Shown here: in pieces, positions 5,833 through 14,101 of the stretch | Layout: the number at the start of each line of letters is the position of its first letter | Position numbering within the stretch: position 1 is the first letter of the stretch | Source of the DNA: Pseudomonadota bacterium | Lineage (GTDB): Bacteria > Pseudomonadota > Gammaproteobacteria > Xanthomonadales > Xanthomonadaceae | Direction: 5' to 3' | DNA length: 18,358 nt | NCBI GenBank assembly: GCA_023423605.1 | Contig: JAFAFF010000074.1 | Span: forward strand, 1 to 18,358 | Program-made: the position numbers and the translations under genes | The notes under the pieces: generated by a model | What the model was told of the DNA's origin: nothing | The model's database searches: none | What the model saw: only the letters and a program-made list of their open reading frames with translations

Positions 5833-8345
5833 GGTGCCAGCAGCTCCATCGGATCGCGGGTGGTCACCACCACGTCGGGCACGTGCCTGCAGGCGTCTGC
5901 GTCGAACAGGTCCAGCACGCGCAGTGCCAGCGCACGCGGCGAGGTCTCGTCCTCTTCCTGCGCCGCCAGCACCGGCCCAACGCAGGCCGGGCAGCCGGCC
6001 TTGCAGTCGCAGCGCTGTACCAGTTCGCGCGCGCGCTGCACCAGCTCGGCCTGGCGCTGCCACAGCGGCTCGCTCAGGCCGACGCCGCCGGGGAAGTTGT
6101 CGTACAGGTACACGGTGGGCACGAACTCCTGCAGCAGTTCCACCGTGCCGACATCGCCTTGTTCGCCACGCAGCTGGCCGCGGCCACTCTGGTCGGCAAC
6201 CGCGAACCAGGCACCATTGCCGTTGCCGACCGATTTCTGCAGGTCGCGTGCATCGGCCATCACCGCCACGGTGGCGACGATGTGCAGCGCGTAGGCCGCA
6301 CCGAGGAAGCCATCCAGCGCATCCTGCCTGCTGGCGAACGCGCGCAGCAGCAGCGCCTGCGGCAGCTGCCACCATACCGCAGTGGTATGCAGCTCCTGGT
6401 CGGGCAGGTTGACCGGGCCATAGCCGATGTTCTCGTGGGTGTAGTAGCGGATCTTCTTGTAGCCGGCCACGCGGCGCACCACGTGCACTTCACCATGGTG
6501 CGAATCGCCACGCCCGGCCACGCCGCCATCGAAGCGGTCCAGTACCTTGAGCCTGGTGAAGTCGATGCTGTCGGTGTAGTAGTCCACGTGGGTGCGCGTG
6601 ACGTAAGCCTTGCGGCCCTCCCAGTCCAGCGTTTCCACCTGGTATGGGGTGGACTGCACCATGTGGATGGCGCCTTCATACAGGGTGAGCGCGGCAGCGG
6701 AATAATCCACTTCGGCGATGATCTGCTGGCGGCCATCGCTGCGGTCGACCACCACGAAGTTGCCGTCGGCCACTGCACGCAGGCTCACCGCGTTGGCCGG
6801 GTAGCTGTCGGCGATCCATTCCCAGCGCTCGCCTTCGCGGTGGATCACCTCGGTTTCGGCCAGCGCCTCCAGGAACACCTCCGGATCGATCGGGCCGAAG
6901 CCATCGCCCACCCGGAACGGCAGCTCGAACGCGGCGCAGCGGATGTGGTCGAACAGGATCAGCGGCTGGTCCGGGGCGATGCGCGCATGTTCGGGTGAGG
7001 CCTCGGCAAAGAAATCCGGATGCCGCACCACGTACTGGTCCAGCGGCTGCGAGCTGGCCACCATCACTCCCAGCGCGGGCTGCTGGCGGCGGCCGGCGCG
7101 GCCGAAACGCTGCCAGGTGGCGGCCACGCTGCCCGGGTAGCCGTTGAGGATCACCACGTCCAGGCTGCCGATGTCCACGCCCAGTTCCAATGCCGAGGTA
7201 CTGACGATGCCGTCGATGGTGCCCGCGCGCATGGCGCGCTCGGTCTCGCGGCGTTCGGTGGGCAGGTAGCCGCCACGGTAGGCACGGATGCGCGGCGGCT
7301 TGCGCGGGTCGTGGTCGAAGATGTCCTTCAGGTACTTGGTAAGCACCTCGACCATCAACCGGGTCTGCGCGAACACCAGGGTCTTCAGCCCGGACTTGAT
7401 CGCAATGCGGGCGATGCGGTTGCTCTGCGAGCGCGCCGATGCCCGCAGCCCAAGGTCGGGGTTGATCACCGGCGGGTTCCACAGCAGTACCTGTTTCGGG
7501 CCGCTGGGAGCGCCGGATTCGGTGATCGCCGTGACCGGTGCCTCGATCAGCGCTTCGGCATGCGCCTGCGGGTTGCCGATGGTGGCCGAGCACAGGATGA
7601 ACTGCGGTTGCACGCCGTAGAACGCGCAGATGCGCTTGAGCCGGCGCAGCACGTTGGTGACGTGGCTGCCGAACACGCCGCGGTAGGTGTGTACCTCGTC
7701 GATGACGATGTAGCGCAGGTTCTCGAAGAACTGCGCCCACTTGGTGTGGTGGGGCAGGATCGCCTGGTGCAGCATGTCCGGGTTGGACACCACGATGTCG
7801 CCATGCAGGCGGATCGCCTGGCGTGCATCGCCGGGGGTGTCACCGTCGAAGGTGAAGGCCTTCACGCCGAGGTCGCCGGCACGGTTGAGCTCCAGCAGTT
7901 CGGCCACCTGGTCCTGGGCCAGCGCCTTGGTCGGGAACAGGTACAGCGCCTTGGCGTTGTCCTGCATGGCCGCGCTGACCACCGGCAGGGTGTAGCACAA
8001 CGACTTGCCGCTGGCGGTGGGGGTGACGATGGCCACGTGCTCGCCGCGCTGGCTGGCCTGCCAGGCCTCGGCCTGGTGGCTGTAGAGCTGCTCGATGCCG
8101 CGCGCCTTCAGTGCAGCGGCCAAGGCCGGCGGCACCGAATCGGGAATGGGCGCGTAGCGGCCCTCGCGGCCGGGAATGGCGAAGCTGCCGGTGATGCGGT
8201 CATGGTAGCGGCGCTGCAGGCGCGCTCCGAGCAGGGCACCATCGCGTGCGGGCAGGCCGTCGCGGGTGGCGAGCTGGTGTTCGGCATCTGCGGTGCGCTT
8301 GGCGAGTTCGTAGGCCATCGGGACGTCGTGCTGCAAAGGGTTCAT
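5829..8345 (-). CDS. mrfA: MrfA/YprA-type DEVH-box helicase with C-terminal Cys cluster
   Basis: An 838-residue superfamily 2 helicase. Visible motifs: Q-like SHQAEAW (89-95), Walker A PTASGKS (109-115), Ia FPTKALAQDQ, DEVH (216-219), SAT (253-255), a second RecA domain with STSALELGVDIG (382-393), and motif VI QRFGRAGRR (412-420). The C-terminal DUF1998-type region includes PTVYLYDNFPGGVG and four clustered cysteines (779, 781, 785, 788), a probable zinc site characteristic of MrfA. MrfA is a DNA helicase of the mitomycin-specific repair pathway in Bacillus. I chose the ATG at 8345 (MNPLQHDVP); GTG 8402, ATG 8381 and ATG 8318 are alternatives, and none has a clear Shine-Dalgarno. The gene is followed by the exonuclease gene with a 4-base overlap, implying translational coupling. 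Confidence 0.9.
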   Translation of the reverse strand: MNPLQHDVPMAYELAKRTADAEHQLATRDGLPARDGALLGARLQRRYHDRITGSFAIPGREGRYAPIPDSVPPALAAALKARGIEQLYSHQAEAWQASQRGEHVAIVTPTASGKSLCYTLPVVSAAMQDNAKALYLFPTKALAQDQVAELLELNRAGDLGVKAFTFDGDTPGDARQAIRLHGDIVVSNPDMLHQAILPHHTKWAQFFENLRYIVIDEVHTYRGVFGSHVTNVLRRLKRICAFYGVQPQFILCSATIGNPQAHAEALIEAPVTAITESGAPSGPKQVLLWNPPVINPDLGLRASARSQSNRIARIAIKSGLKTLVFAQTRLMVEVLTKYLKDIFDHDPRKPPRIRAYRGGYLPTERRETERAMRAGTIDGIVSTSALELGVDIGSLDVVILNGYPGSVAATWQRFGRAGRRQQPALGVMVASSQPLDQYVVRHPDFFAEASPEHARIAPDQPLILFDHIRCAAFELPFRVGDGFGPIDPEVFLEALAETEVIHREGERWEWIADSYPANAVSLRAVADGNFVVVDRSDGRQQIIAEVDYSAAALTLYEGAIHMVQSTPYQVETLDWEGRKAYVTRTHVDYYTDSIDFTRLKVLDRFDGGVAGRGDSHHGEVHVVRRVAGYKKIRYYTHENIGYGPVNLPDQELHTTAVWWQLPQALLLRAFASRQDALDGFLGAAYALHIVATVAVMADARDLQKSVGNGNGAWFAVADQSGRGQLRGEQGDVGTVELLQEFVPTVYLYDNFPGGVGLSEPLWQRQAELVQRARELVQRCDCKAGCPACVGPVLAAQEEDETSPRALALRVLDLFDADACRHVPDVVVTTRDPMELLAP

Positions 8346-8469
8346 GGGAACACGGCAGTGTCGCAGGATGTGAGACGCCATGGCATTGCCGTTCACGGCC
8401 ACGTGCGCACGGGTGGCAAACGAAATCTGAAGCCTTCATGCGTATTCTTGCCGGAGGACGCGACAGGCA

Positions 8470-8476
8470 GGGAGGA
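8470..8476 (+). promoter_or_regulatory. Ribosome binding site deciding a GTG start
   Basis: The sequence gggagga lies about seven bases before the GTG at 8483. It favours that start over the in-frame ATG at 8438, which has no Shine-Dalgarno. The choice also gives a normal-length signal peptide. Confidence 0.6.
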
Positions 8477-8482
8477 ACGGCC

Positions 8483-8947
8483 GTGGCACGAGGTGGAAGG
8501 CAGGGAGCGCTTCTGGCAGGCATGCTGCTGGCGGGGCCGATACAGGCGCAGCAGCAGGCATCGCCTTTCCGGGACGACGTGCAGGCACAGATGCAGGCCA
8601 TTAACGACCGGGATGTCACCACGCTGGGGGAGGTGCGGGCGATCCGGCCGGAGGATGAGGAACCGTTGGACCTGTACCGGTTCACCAATCCAGTGCAGGT
8701 GCAGTCCAATACCTTCAACCGCAGCTGGCGCGAACCCCCTTCGCTTGAACAGGTGGGCATGAGCGGCGGATACGTGATGATGGGCATCAACTACGCCATC
8801 GCCAGGACCGCGCAGGGACTGCACACCATCACCGGCGCGCCGGACCCGGTGCAGGCGGCGATCGCCCGTCCGCCGCCGCAACTGAGTGCAGACCAGCGCC
8901 GCCGCGCCGCGCAGTTCTGCGACGACCCGGAGTGCAACCACAGGTAG
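8483..8947 (+). CDS. Small secreted protein of unknown function
   Basis: A 154-residue protein starting at GTG. Its N-terminus MARGGRQGALLAGMLLAGP is a signal peptide, with probable cleavage after Ala22 (IQA|QQQ). No lipobox is present, so a soluble periplasmic or secreted protein is expected. The mature part (about 132 residues) is rich in Gln, Arg and Pro, has a Met/Gly-rich stretch MSGGYVMMGINYAIARTA (93-110), and ends with Cys146 and Cys151 just before the C-terminus. I do not recognise the family. It is divergent from the helicase operon and its stop codon TAG is part of a GTAG repeat element. An alternative start is ATG 8438. Confidence 0.72.
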   Translation: MARGGRQGALLAGMLLAGPIQAQQQASPFRDDVQAQMQAINDRDVTTLGEVRAIRPEDEEPLDLYRFTNPVQVQSNTFNRSWREPPSLEQVGMSGGYVMMGINYAIARTAQGLHTITGAPDPVQAAIARPPPQLSADQRRRAAQFCDDPECNHR

Positions 8948-9004
8948 AGCGGGGCTCTGCCCCGCTGCGCGGCAATGCATCAGCCGGGCAGAGCCCGGCT
9001 CTAC
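8944..9004. repeat. GTAG-type (SMAG) REP element, inverted pair
   Basis: Two 23-base units face each other. The left unit (8944-8966) begins GTAG and folds as AGCGGGGC, loop TCT, GCCCCGCT. The right unit (8982-9004, read on the minus strand) begins GTAG and folds as AGCCGGGC, loop TCT, GCCCGGCT. They differ at two positions that pair with each other, so the stem is kept by compensatory change. The spacer is 15 bases (8967-8981). This form matches the GTAG elements described from Stenotrophomonas maltophilia, which are thought to be moved by RAYT transposases; no such transposase is in the window. Here it lies between convergent genes and probably also acts as a bidirectional terminator or mRNA 3' protector. 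Confidence 0.85.
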
Positions 9005-10821
9005 GGGGGCGCCAGGGGGCGCCGTTCCAGCCACCACAGCAGGCTGGCGCACAGCACGAAGCCCAGCCACCACGGCCAGCGCGAGCCGGGTACCTGCCGG
9101 GCAACCTGTGCATCGGCCGCCGGATTGGCGGACAGCGTCCGCGCCGTGGCCTCGATCATCGACTGACGATGCAGCCCCCGTGCCTTGGCCGGTTCGAAGA
9201 CATAGCGCCACAGTTCGCGTTCGCCCAGTCGCAGTTGCTGCCAGCCGGCCTCGCGCGGCCACCAGGCGGCACACCGGGCATCGCCACTGGCCGGATCCAC
9301 CGCCAATGGCGTGGCCGTGCCGTCGGCCGCCAGCGCCTGCAGCGGTGCCTGCACGCCACACACCAGCTGGCGCTCGCCGGCCCAGGCCACCGGCTGCGGC
9401 GACCAGAGCGGATCGGTGCGCGCCTGCGGTCGCGCCAGCGTGGAGACAAGGCCACTCCATAGTTCACCGTGACGATCCTCGCGGCCGGCCAGCACCATGC
9501 GCCAGCTGTCGGTGATGGGAAACAGGCCGACGCGTCCCTTGCCCACATTGCGCCAGCCGCCGATGCCATTGCCGTGGTGGTCGTGCAGCAGCGCCTGGTT
9601 TCCGGCCGGGCGCAGTGCCAGTTGCTCCAGCACCGGTAATGCAGCACCGTGCGCCGTGCGGTCGGCATCCATGCCATCGGCGGTGGGCAGGGTGGCAGCG
9701 GCCAATGGGCCGCGACGCGCCTGCAGCATCGCCGTGTCGCCGTCACCGGGCAGTTCCACGCTCTGGCTGCCACCGTCGCCCTGCAATGGCAGGCCCAGTT
9801 CGCGCAGCCGCTGCCGAGCGCTGGCCGGAGGCTGGCCGCTGCTGCGTACCAGCACGCCCAGGCCCGCATGCAACGCATCCCGTACCGCGGCGAACTGGCC
9901 GGCTGGCAACGATGCGAGGCTGCGCTCGTCGAGCAGCAGCAGATCGGCGCGTGCCAGCGATGCCGCATCCATGGCGATGCTGCCGTCGCCCACGCTGACC
10001 CCGGCGCCGGTATCGGACTGCACCTGCACCGCGATACCGCTGTCGGTGGCCCAGCGGCGCAGGTACTTCAGTTCGGCGCCGGGTGCGCCGGCACGCACGC
10101 GCAGTTGCAGCGGTGCCGCGGCGATCGTCTGTTGCGGCACTGGCAGGGTATCGACGACGTGGCCATCGGCATCGAGCAGGCGCAGCTGGAACAGACTGCG
10201 GCCTTCGACACGTGCGACGCCACTGAGCAGTACGTGGCCATCGGCGGCCAGCGGGGCGCGGTCCACCACTGTATCGGCGGGGTCGAGCAGTTCGGCCTGT
10301 GCCTTGGCCACCCCGTGCGCGCGGGCACGCACGTCGAAGCGTGCCCCGGGGGCGGCCGCCGGTGGCAGGTCCAGATCGATCCAGCCGCGAGGCGGAGGGC
10401 TCGCCTGCCAATGGGCTCCTGGTGGCAGCGAGGCATCGCGGTCACGTGCGGATAGTCCGGCGCCAACCAGTGTCAGGGTGGATGCAGGGTACTGGCGCAG
10501 CGCGGTGGCCAGGTCAGGGACACGTTGGCCACCGGCCACGTCGTCGGCCTCCGGCAACAGCAGCGGCGGTGTCTCGCCGGCTGGCAGGTCGCCTGCATCG
10601 GCGGCGTCGGCGGCCAGTACACGCAGGCCGGTGGCTGGCGCCTGCCGCGCGGGCGGTACCAGCACCGCGTACAGCAGCGTGGCTGCCAGCACCTGCAGCA
10701 GCGCGATGAAAAGCAGCCGCAGGCGGCCGGACCTCGGCGGGCGCAGCTGCCGCACGCTGGCGGCCAGCACCACCGCAAGCAGCGCGGCGGCAATCCACAG
10801 GGCGTTGCCGTCCATGCTCAC
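9001..10821 (-). CDS. Inner-membrane protein ending the MoxR operon
   Basis: A 606-residue protein with two N-terminal membrane segments (about 7-22 and 34-56), a large probably periplasmic region, and a C-terminal membrane segment (about 582-598). The periplasmic part alternates beta-rich stretches with a segment resembling a class I glutamine amidotransferase-like (flavodoxin-like) fold: ADLLLLDERSLASLPAG, HAGLGVLVRSSG, then VGKGRVGLFPITDSW. No catalytic Cys-His pair is evident, so it is probably structural. The start is GTG 10821, which overlaps the preceding stop as GTGA and has GGAGG seven bases upstream; ATG 10815 is the alternative. The stop TAG lies in the GTAG repeat. I know such proteins from MoxR/DUF58/BatA clusters but not a function for them. 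Confidence 0.82.
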   Translation of the reverse strand: MSMDGNALWIAAALLAVVLAASVRQLRPPRSGRLRLLFIALLQVLAATLLYAVLVPPARQAPATGLRVLAADAADAGDLPAGETPPLLLPEADDVAGGQRVPDLATALRQYPASTLTLVGAGLSARDRDASLPPGAHWQASPPPRGWIDLDLPPAAAPGARFDVRARAHGVAKAQAELLDPADTVVDRAPLAADGHVLLSGVARVEGRSLFQLRLLDADGHVVDTLPVPQQTIAAAPLQLRVRAGAPGAELKYLRRWATDSGIAVQVQSDTGAGVSVGDGSIAMDAASLARADLLLLDERSLASLPAGQFAAVRDALHAGLGVLVRSSGQPPASARQRLRELGLPLQGDGGSQSVELPGDGDTAMLQARRGPLAAATLPTADGMDADRTAHGAALPVLEQLALRPAGNQALLHDHHGNGIGGWRNVGKGRVGLFPITDSWRMVLAGREDRHGELWSGLVSTLARPQARTDPLWSPQPVAWAGERQLVCGVQAPLQALAADGTATPLAVDPASGDARCAAWWPREAGWQQLRLGERELWRYVFEPAKARGLHRQSMIEATARTLSANPAADAQVARQVPGSRWPWWLGFVLCASLLWWLERRPLAPP

Positions 10822-12974
10822 GGCTGCACCTCCAGGGCGTCAAGGTAACGCTGGCCCATCGCATCGCCGGCGCTGCGACGCATGGCCCGTGGCACGGGGC
10901 GCTGCAGGGCGCGCCACAACTGCGCACGCAGGCGCTGGCGGCAATCGCCGCAGTCCGGTTCGATTCGCAGCTGTTCGATGGCGGCGGCAAGATCCAGGGC
11001 ATCGGGCAGGAACGCGGCATTGCGCTGCTGCCAGGTGGCCAGCGCGTCCAGGTCGATTTCAGCGTGCACCTCACCAAGACGCTGCCACGCTTCCATGATG
11101 GCCGGATCCGGAGAGGTGCGAGCGTCCAGGGGCAGTACACGGCTGGCCAGCCCGTCGCGCTCGCCGCCCAGGCGACGGCCCTCGTCGATGGGCGGCAGTT
11201 CCGGGCCCACCCGTGCCAGGTAGATGCGCTCGGCCTGCTGCACCTGCTTGATGAAGCCCAGCGCCTTGTAGGCATGCGGCAGTGCCTGCGCGGGGCGGCC
11301 CTGGCGGAGCTCGCCTTCGGACGACCACATCTGGTCCAGCGCGGCCTTCAGCGTGGCACGGGTCTGCGGGTCGAGCAGGGTGGCTGCCTCGGCGTGGTCG
11401 TGGGTGTGTCCGTATTCGGACAGCACATCCGTGGCGCTGCCGAAGACCGTTGCAGTGTCACCGGTCGCAGCGCCGTGAGCGTGGTCATCGTGCGTGTGGC
11501 CCTGTGCGTCGTGTTCATGACCATGATCGTCGTCCTGCGCATCAGGCGTTGGCACATCGCTGGTCGGCAGGTCGTCGACAGGTGGAGCCTTGTGCGCACC
11601 TTCGCTTTCCTCGCCGAGGAACTGTCCGTAGCGCAGGCGCAGGATGCGCTGATCGACACCGATCGCATCGCTGCGCTTGACGAAGGTGTCGCGATCCAGT
11701 TGCCGCTGCTGGCGGAGCAGCGCTTCGGCGTCGAGGATGATCTGACGCTGGCTGCGGAAATAGGCCGGCATTGCCTTCTTGAGCTGTCCTTCCAGTTCGG
11801 CGCCGAGCACCGCTTCGGCGCTGGGCAGGCGCAGGATCACGCTGTTGCTGCGGCCTGTCTGCGCGACCGGTGCATGGTTGTCGCGCACCTCCAACTGGGC
11901 GATCACATCGTTGCCCGGCTGCGCGCCGATCGCCGCCAGGTCCAGGGTATGGCGGAACTGTCTTACGGTGGCGGTGCCGCTGCCGGACAGGGCCACGCTG
12001 CGGCGCACGAAGGTGATGTTCTCGCCGCTGCCCTGGGTAACGGTGAGGGAAAGCGTGCCCTGCGCTGCGACGCCATGGTCGTCGCTGGCCTCGAAACGCA
12101 GCGACCAGCGCGGCTGGCCCGGCGTGCCCAGCACCAGGCTGGCTGCCGGTTCCAGCACGCGCACGCTGGGCGCGCGGTCCGGCACCACGTCCAGGCGGTA
12201 CAGCCGTGTCTGCGCCAATGCCGGTTCGCTGACCACGCGGTACAGCACCGGTGCACGGGCGATGTCCTGCGCCTGCCACCATCCGTCGCGCTCGCTGAGC
12301 GGCAGCCGGCGGCCATCATGGAACTGCAGCCACGCTTTGCGTGGAGCCCGGTCGAAACGCAGCGACCAGCCCAGGCGACTGTCCACCGCCACCTTGGCAT
12401 CAAGTGCGTCCTGCACCCGTTCGGCCTGCCCGGTGTACGCCGGCGCCTGCACGCGCAGCCGGGAGGACTGCAGCTGCAACGGACCCGGGCCGGGCTGCAC
12501 GACCCCCGGGGTATTCGGCGGCGGCGATGGCGATGCAGTGGGCGGCGGCCAGTTCAGCGCCGCCAGTATCGCGAGCGTCGCGCCGATGCCGCTGCCGAGC
12601 AGGGCGGCGCCCGGCCAGCGCGGGCGGAGCTCCGGCATGGCTTGCTGCAGGTGTGCCAGCACGCGGCTGCGCTGGCGCTGCTGCAGTGGATTCAGCGCAG
12701 CGGCGTCCGCGAACAGCAGATCGGCGCTGTCCTGGCTGGCGCCACTGGCATCCAGCCGGCGCTGCAACCAGCGCAGGTCCAGCCGCCGGGAGTGCACGGT
12801 GGCATGCGTGGCGCTTGCAAGCAGGCACACGGTGGCTACCAGGCAGGCGATGTCGAAGCCGGCGACGCGCAGAACGATCGCCGTGGCGGCCAGCGCCCAT
12901 GGCACGCCGAACAGCAGATCGATGGCTGCACGTCGGCGACGTGCACGCTGCCACGCGCGCTGTATCGTCTTCAT
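10818..12974 (-). CDS. DUF4175 membrane protein with His-rich segment
   Basis: A 718-residue protein. Two membrane segments lie at about 18-36 and 40-57 and a third at about 122-142; a Pro-rich linker (143-165) then leads to a long, presumably periplasmic part. That part contains beta-rich blocks such as VVPDRAPSVRVLEPAA and FEASDDHGVAAQGTLSL, which are typical of DUF4175 proteins, then a helical region. Residues 481-528 form an Asp/His-rich stretch with ten histidines (DDDHGHEHD, GHTHDDHAHG, GHTHDH), a likely metal-binding loop. Cys675 and Cys678 near the C-terminus form a CxxC pair. The start ATG 12974 overlaps the preceding stop as ATGA. The gene is part of the MoxR/DUF58/BatA operon; a role in the membrane-bound assembly is inferred. 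Confidence 0.86.
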   Translation of the reverse strand: MKTIQRAWQRARRRRAAIDLLFGVPWALAATAIVLRVAGFDIACLVATVCLLASATHATVHSRRLDLRWLQRRLDASGASQDSADLLFADAAALNPLQQRQRSRVLAHLQQAMPELRPRWPGAALLGSGIGATLAILAALNWPPPTASPSPPPNTPGVVQPGPGPLQLQSSRLRVQAPAYTGQAERVQDALDAKVAVDSRLGWSLRFDRAPRKAWLQFHDGRRLPLSERDGWWQAQDIARAPVLYRVVSEPALAQTRLYRLDVVPDRAPSVRVLEPAASLVLGTPGQPRWSLRFEASDDHGVAAQGTLSLTVTQGSGENITFVRRSVALSGSGTATVRQFRHTLDLAAIGAQPGNDVIAQLEVRDNHAPVAQTGRSNSVILRLPSAEAVLGAELEGQLKKAMPAYFRSQRQIILDAEALLRQQRQLDRDTFVKRSDAIGVDQRILRLRYGQFLGEESEGAHKAPPVDDLPTSDVPTPDAQDDDHGHEHDAQGHTHDDHAHGAATGDTATVFGSATDVLSEYGHTHDHAEAATLLDPQTRATLKAALDQMWSSEGELRQGRPAQALPHAYKALGFIKQVQQAERIYLARVGPELPPIDEGRRLGGERDGLASRVLPLDARTSPDPAIMEAWQRLGEVHAEIDLDALATWQQRNAAFLPDALDLAAAIEQLRIEPDCGDCRQRLRAQLWRALQRPVPRAMRRSAGDAMGQRYLDALEVQP

Positions 12975-14101
12975 GCCGATCGTCTCCGACGTGGCGCACT
13001 GGCCATCCATCGTTCCAGCGCGAATACCAGCAGGATCAGCATGGCCAGCCACGCTGTCGCCTCGCGTGGCGCAGGTTCCTGTGCCGGCAGCGAAACTTGC
13101 AGCGGCGTGTGGTCGCGGGCATCGCCCAGCCGTGCCGTGGGTTCGCCCTGCAGCACCAGCTGCAGCCGGCGTGGCAGATCGGCCTGTCGCAGGGCGGGGT
13201 TATCGTCGATATTCCAGGCCCCCGGCAGATGCAGCAGGCGACCGTGGCCGACAGGCTGCTGGAGCAGCAGCGGTGCACCGCCATCATCGCGCAGCAGTAC
13301 CCGTGCCGAACCCGGCGCGGGGGTACGGGTCAATACGCTGCCGCCTGCTTCCACCCAGGCGTGCCAGTTCGCAGACAGGGCCTGTGTACTGCTCCAGACA
13401 CCGATCTCGCCCGCTTCGGGCAGCGCATCAACGGTCAGCGGCGACGCCAGAGCATGTCCATTCCATGCGCGCTGCATCGCCCCCAGCCAACGCCGGGCCT
13501 GTAGCGGCGCGTCTTCGCGCAGCCGCAGCCGCGGCGCGTCCTGGCCGGTCGCCGAGGGCGGACCGGCTGCAGGTGCAGCCGCCTGCGGACGCCACTGCAC
13601 CGTGCGCGACAGCTGCAGGCGCTGGCCATCCAGGCCGGGCAGCGGATCCGGCACGTGGACGATGAGCGGGGTGCCGGCGGGCAGGCGTGCATCGAGCTCG
13701 CGCAGCAGGCTTGCCAGGGGCACCTGCTGCCGTGGCGCAGGCTGGTCGATGCCGGGGAAGCCAGGCGCCAGCCAGTGCCAGCCGTCGCTGTCGGCGTCTC
13801 TGCGCAGGGCCTGCGCATCCAGGCCCGGCGCAACCACGGTCCACGTTGTCGCGGCAGGGACCGTTCCGGTCAATGCCGGGCGCGCCAGCAACAGCGCCAG
13901 CAGTACCAGCAGCAACATGCGCACCAGCAGCAACGGCCAATCGTCGAAACGGATGCGCTGGCGCGGTCGTACCTGTGCGCGCAGCCAGCGCAGCGCAGCG
14001 AAATCCAGCGGTGTATACGGATGACGGCGGGCAAGGTGGACAAGCAGCGGCAACAGGACCGCGACCAGCGCCAGCAGGCCCAGCGGAAACAGCAGGCTCA
14101 C
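12971..14101 (-). CDS. BatA-type membrane protein without a vWA domain
   Basis: A 376-residue inner-membrane protein. The N-terminus is a BatA-type double-transmembrane domain: a first segment at about 2-22, the conserved RRHPYTPLDFAALRWLR (25-41), and a second segment at about 56-75. A periplasmic region follows and the protein ends with a third membrane segment (about 350-365) and a basic tail. Unlike classic BatA it shows no DxSxS metal-ion site, so the von Willebrand A domain is missing or replaced. Near the C-terminal part, WHAWVEAGGSVLTRTP and VGHGRLLHLPG resemble the flavodoxin-like patterns of neighbouring proteins. The start is GTG 14101, overlapping the DUF58 stop as GTGA. Bat proteins support envelope integrity in other bacteria; the role here is inferred. 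Confidence 0.85.
   Translation of the reverse strand: MSLLFPLGLLALVAVLLPLLVHLARRHPYTPLDFAALRWLRAQVRPRQRIRFDDWPLLLVRMLLLVLLALLLARPALTGTVPAATTWTVVAPGLDAQALRRDADSDGWHWLAPGFPGIDQPAPRQQVPLASLLRELDARLPAGTPLIVHVPDPLPGLDGQRLQLSRTVQWRPQAAAPAAGPPSATGQDAPRLRLREDAPLQARRWLGAMQRAWNGHALASPLTVDALPEAGEIGVWSSTQALSANWHAWVEAGGSVLTRTPAPGSARVLLRDDGGAPLLLQQPVGHGRLLHLPGAWNIDDNPALRQADLPRRLQLVLQGEPTARLGDARDHTPLQVSLPAQEPAPREATAWLAMLILLVFALERWMASAPRRRRSA

Noticed and set aside
4771..6294. Plus-strand open frame (507 codons) opposite the exonuclease gene
   Set aside because: The minus strand has the DEDD motifs and coupled start. The plus-strand product is Gln/Arg/Ala-rich without recognisable features.
5833..6375. N-terminal extension of the exonuclease frame back to 6375
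   Set aside because: This stretch is the C-terminal coding region of the helicase read in another frame. The extension is Arg/Ala-rich nonsense, and the GTG at 5832 gives a normal coupled start.
8400..8405. CACGTG palindrome between the helicase and secreted-protein genes
   Set aside because: A 6-base palindrome is frequent by chance in GC-rich DNA, and no second copy or promoter lies nearby.
7020..8762. Plus-strand open frame (580 codons) opposite the helicase gene
   Set aside because: It covers the helicase motifs in antisense and runs out of frame through the secreted-protein gene. No domain or ribosome binding site supports it.
11064..14024. Very long plus-strand open frame (986 codons) opposite the DUF4175 and BatA-type genes
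   Set aside because: It is antisense to genes with clear domains and start/stop coupling. Its translation is low-complexity Arg/Ala/Gln text with no family motif, as expected when GC-rich coding DNA suppresses stops on the other strand.
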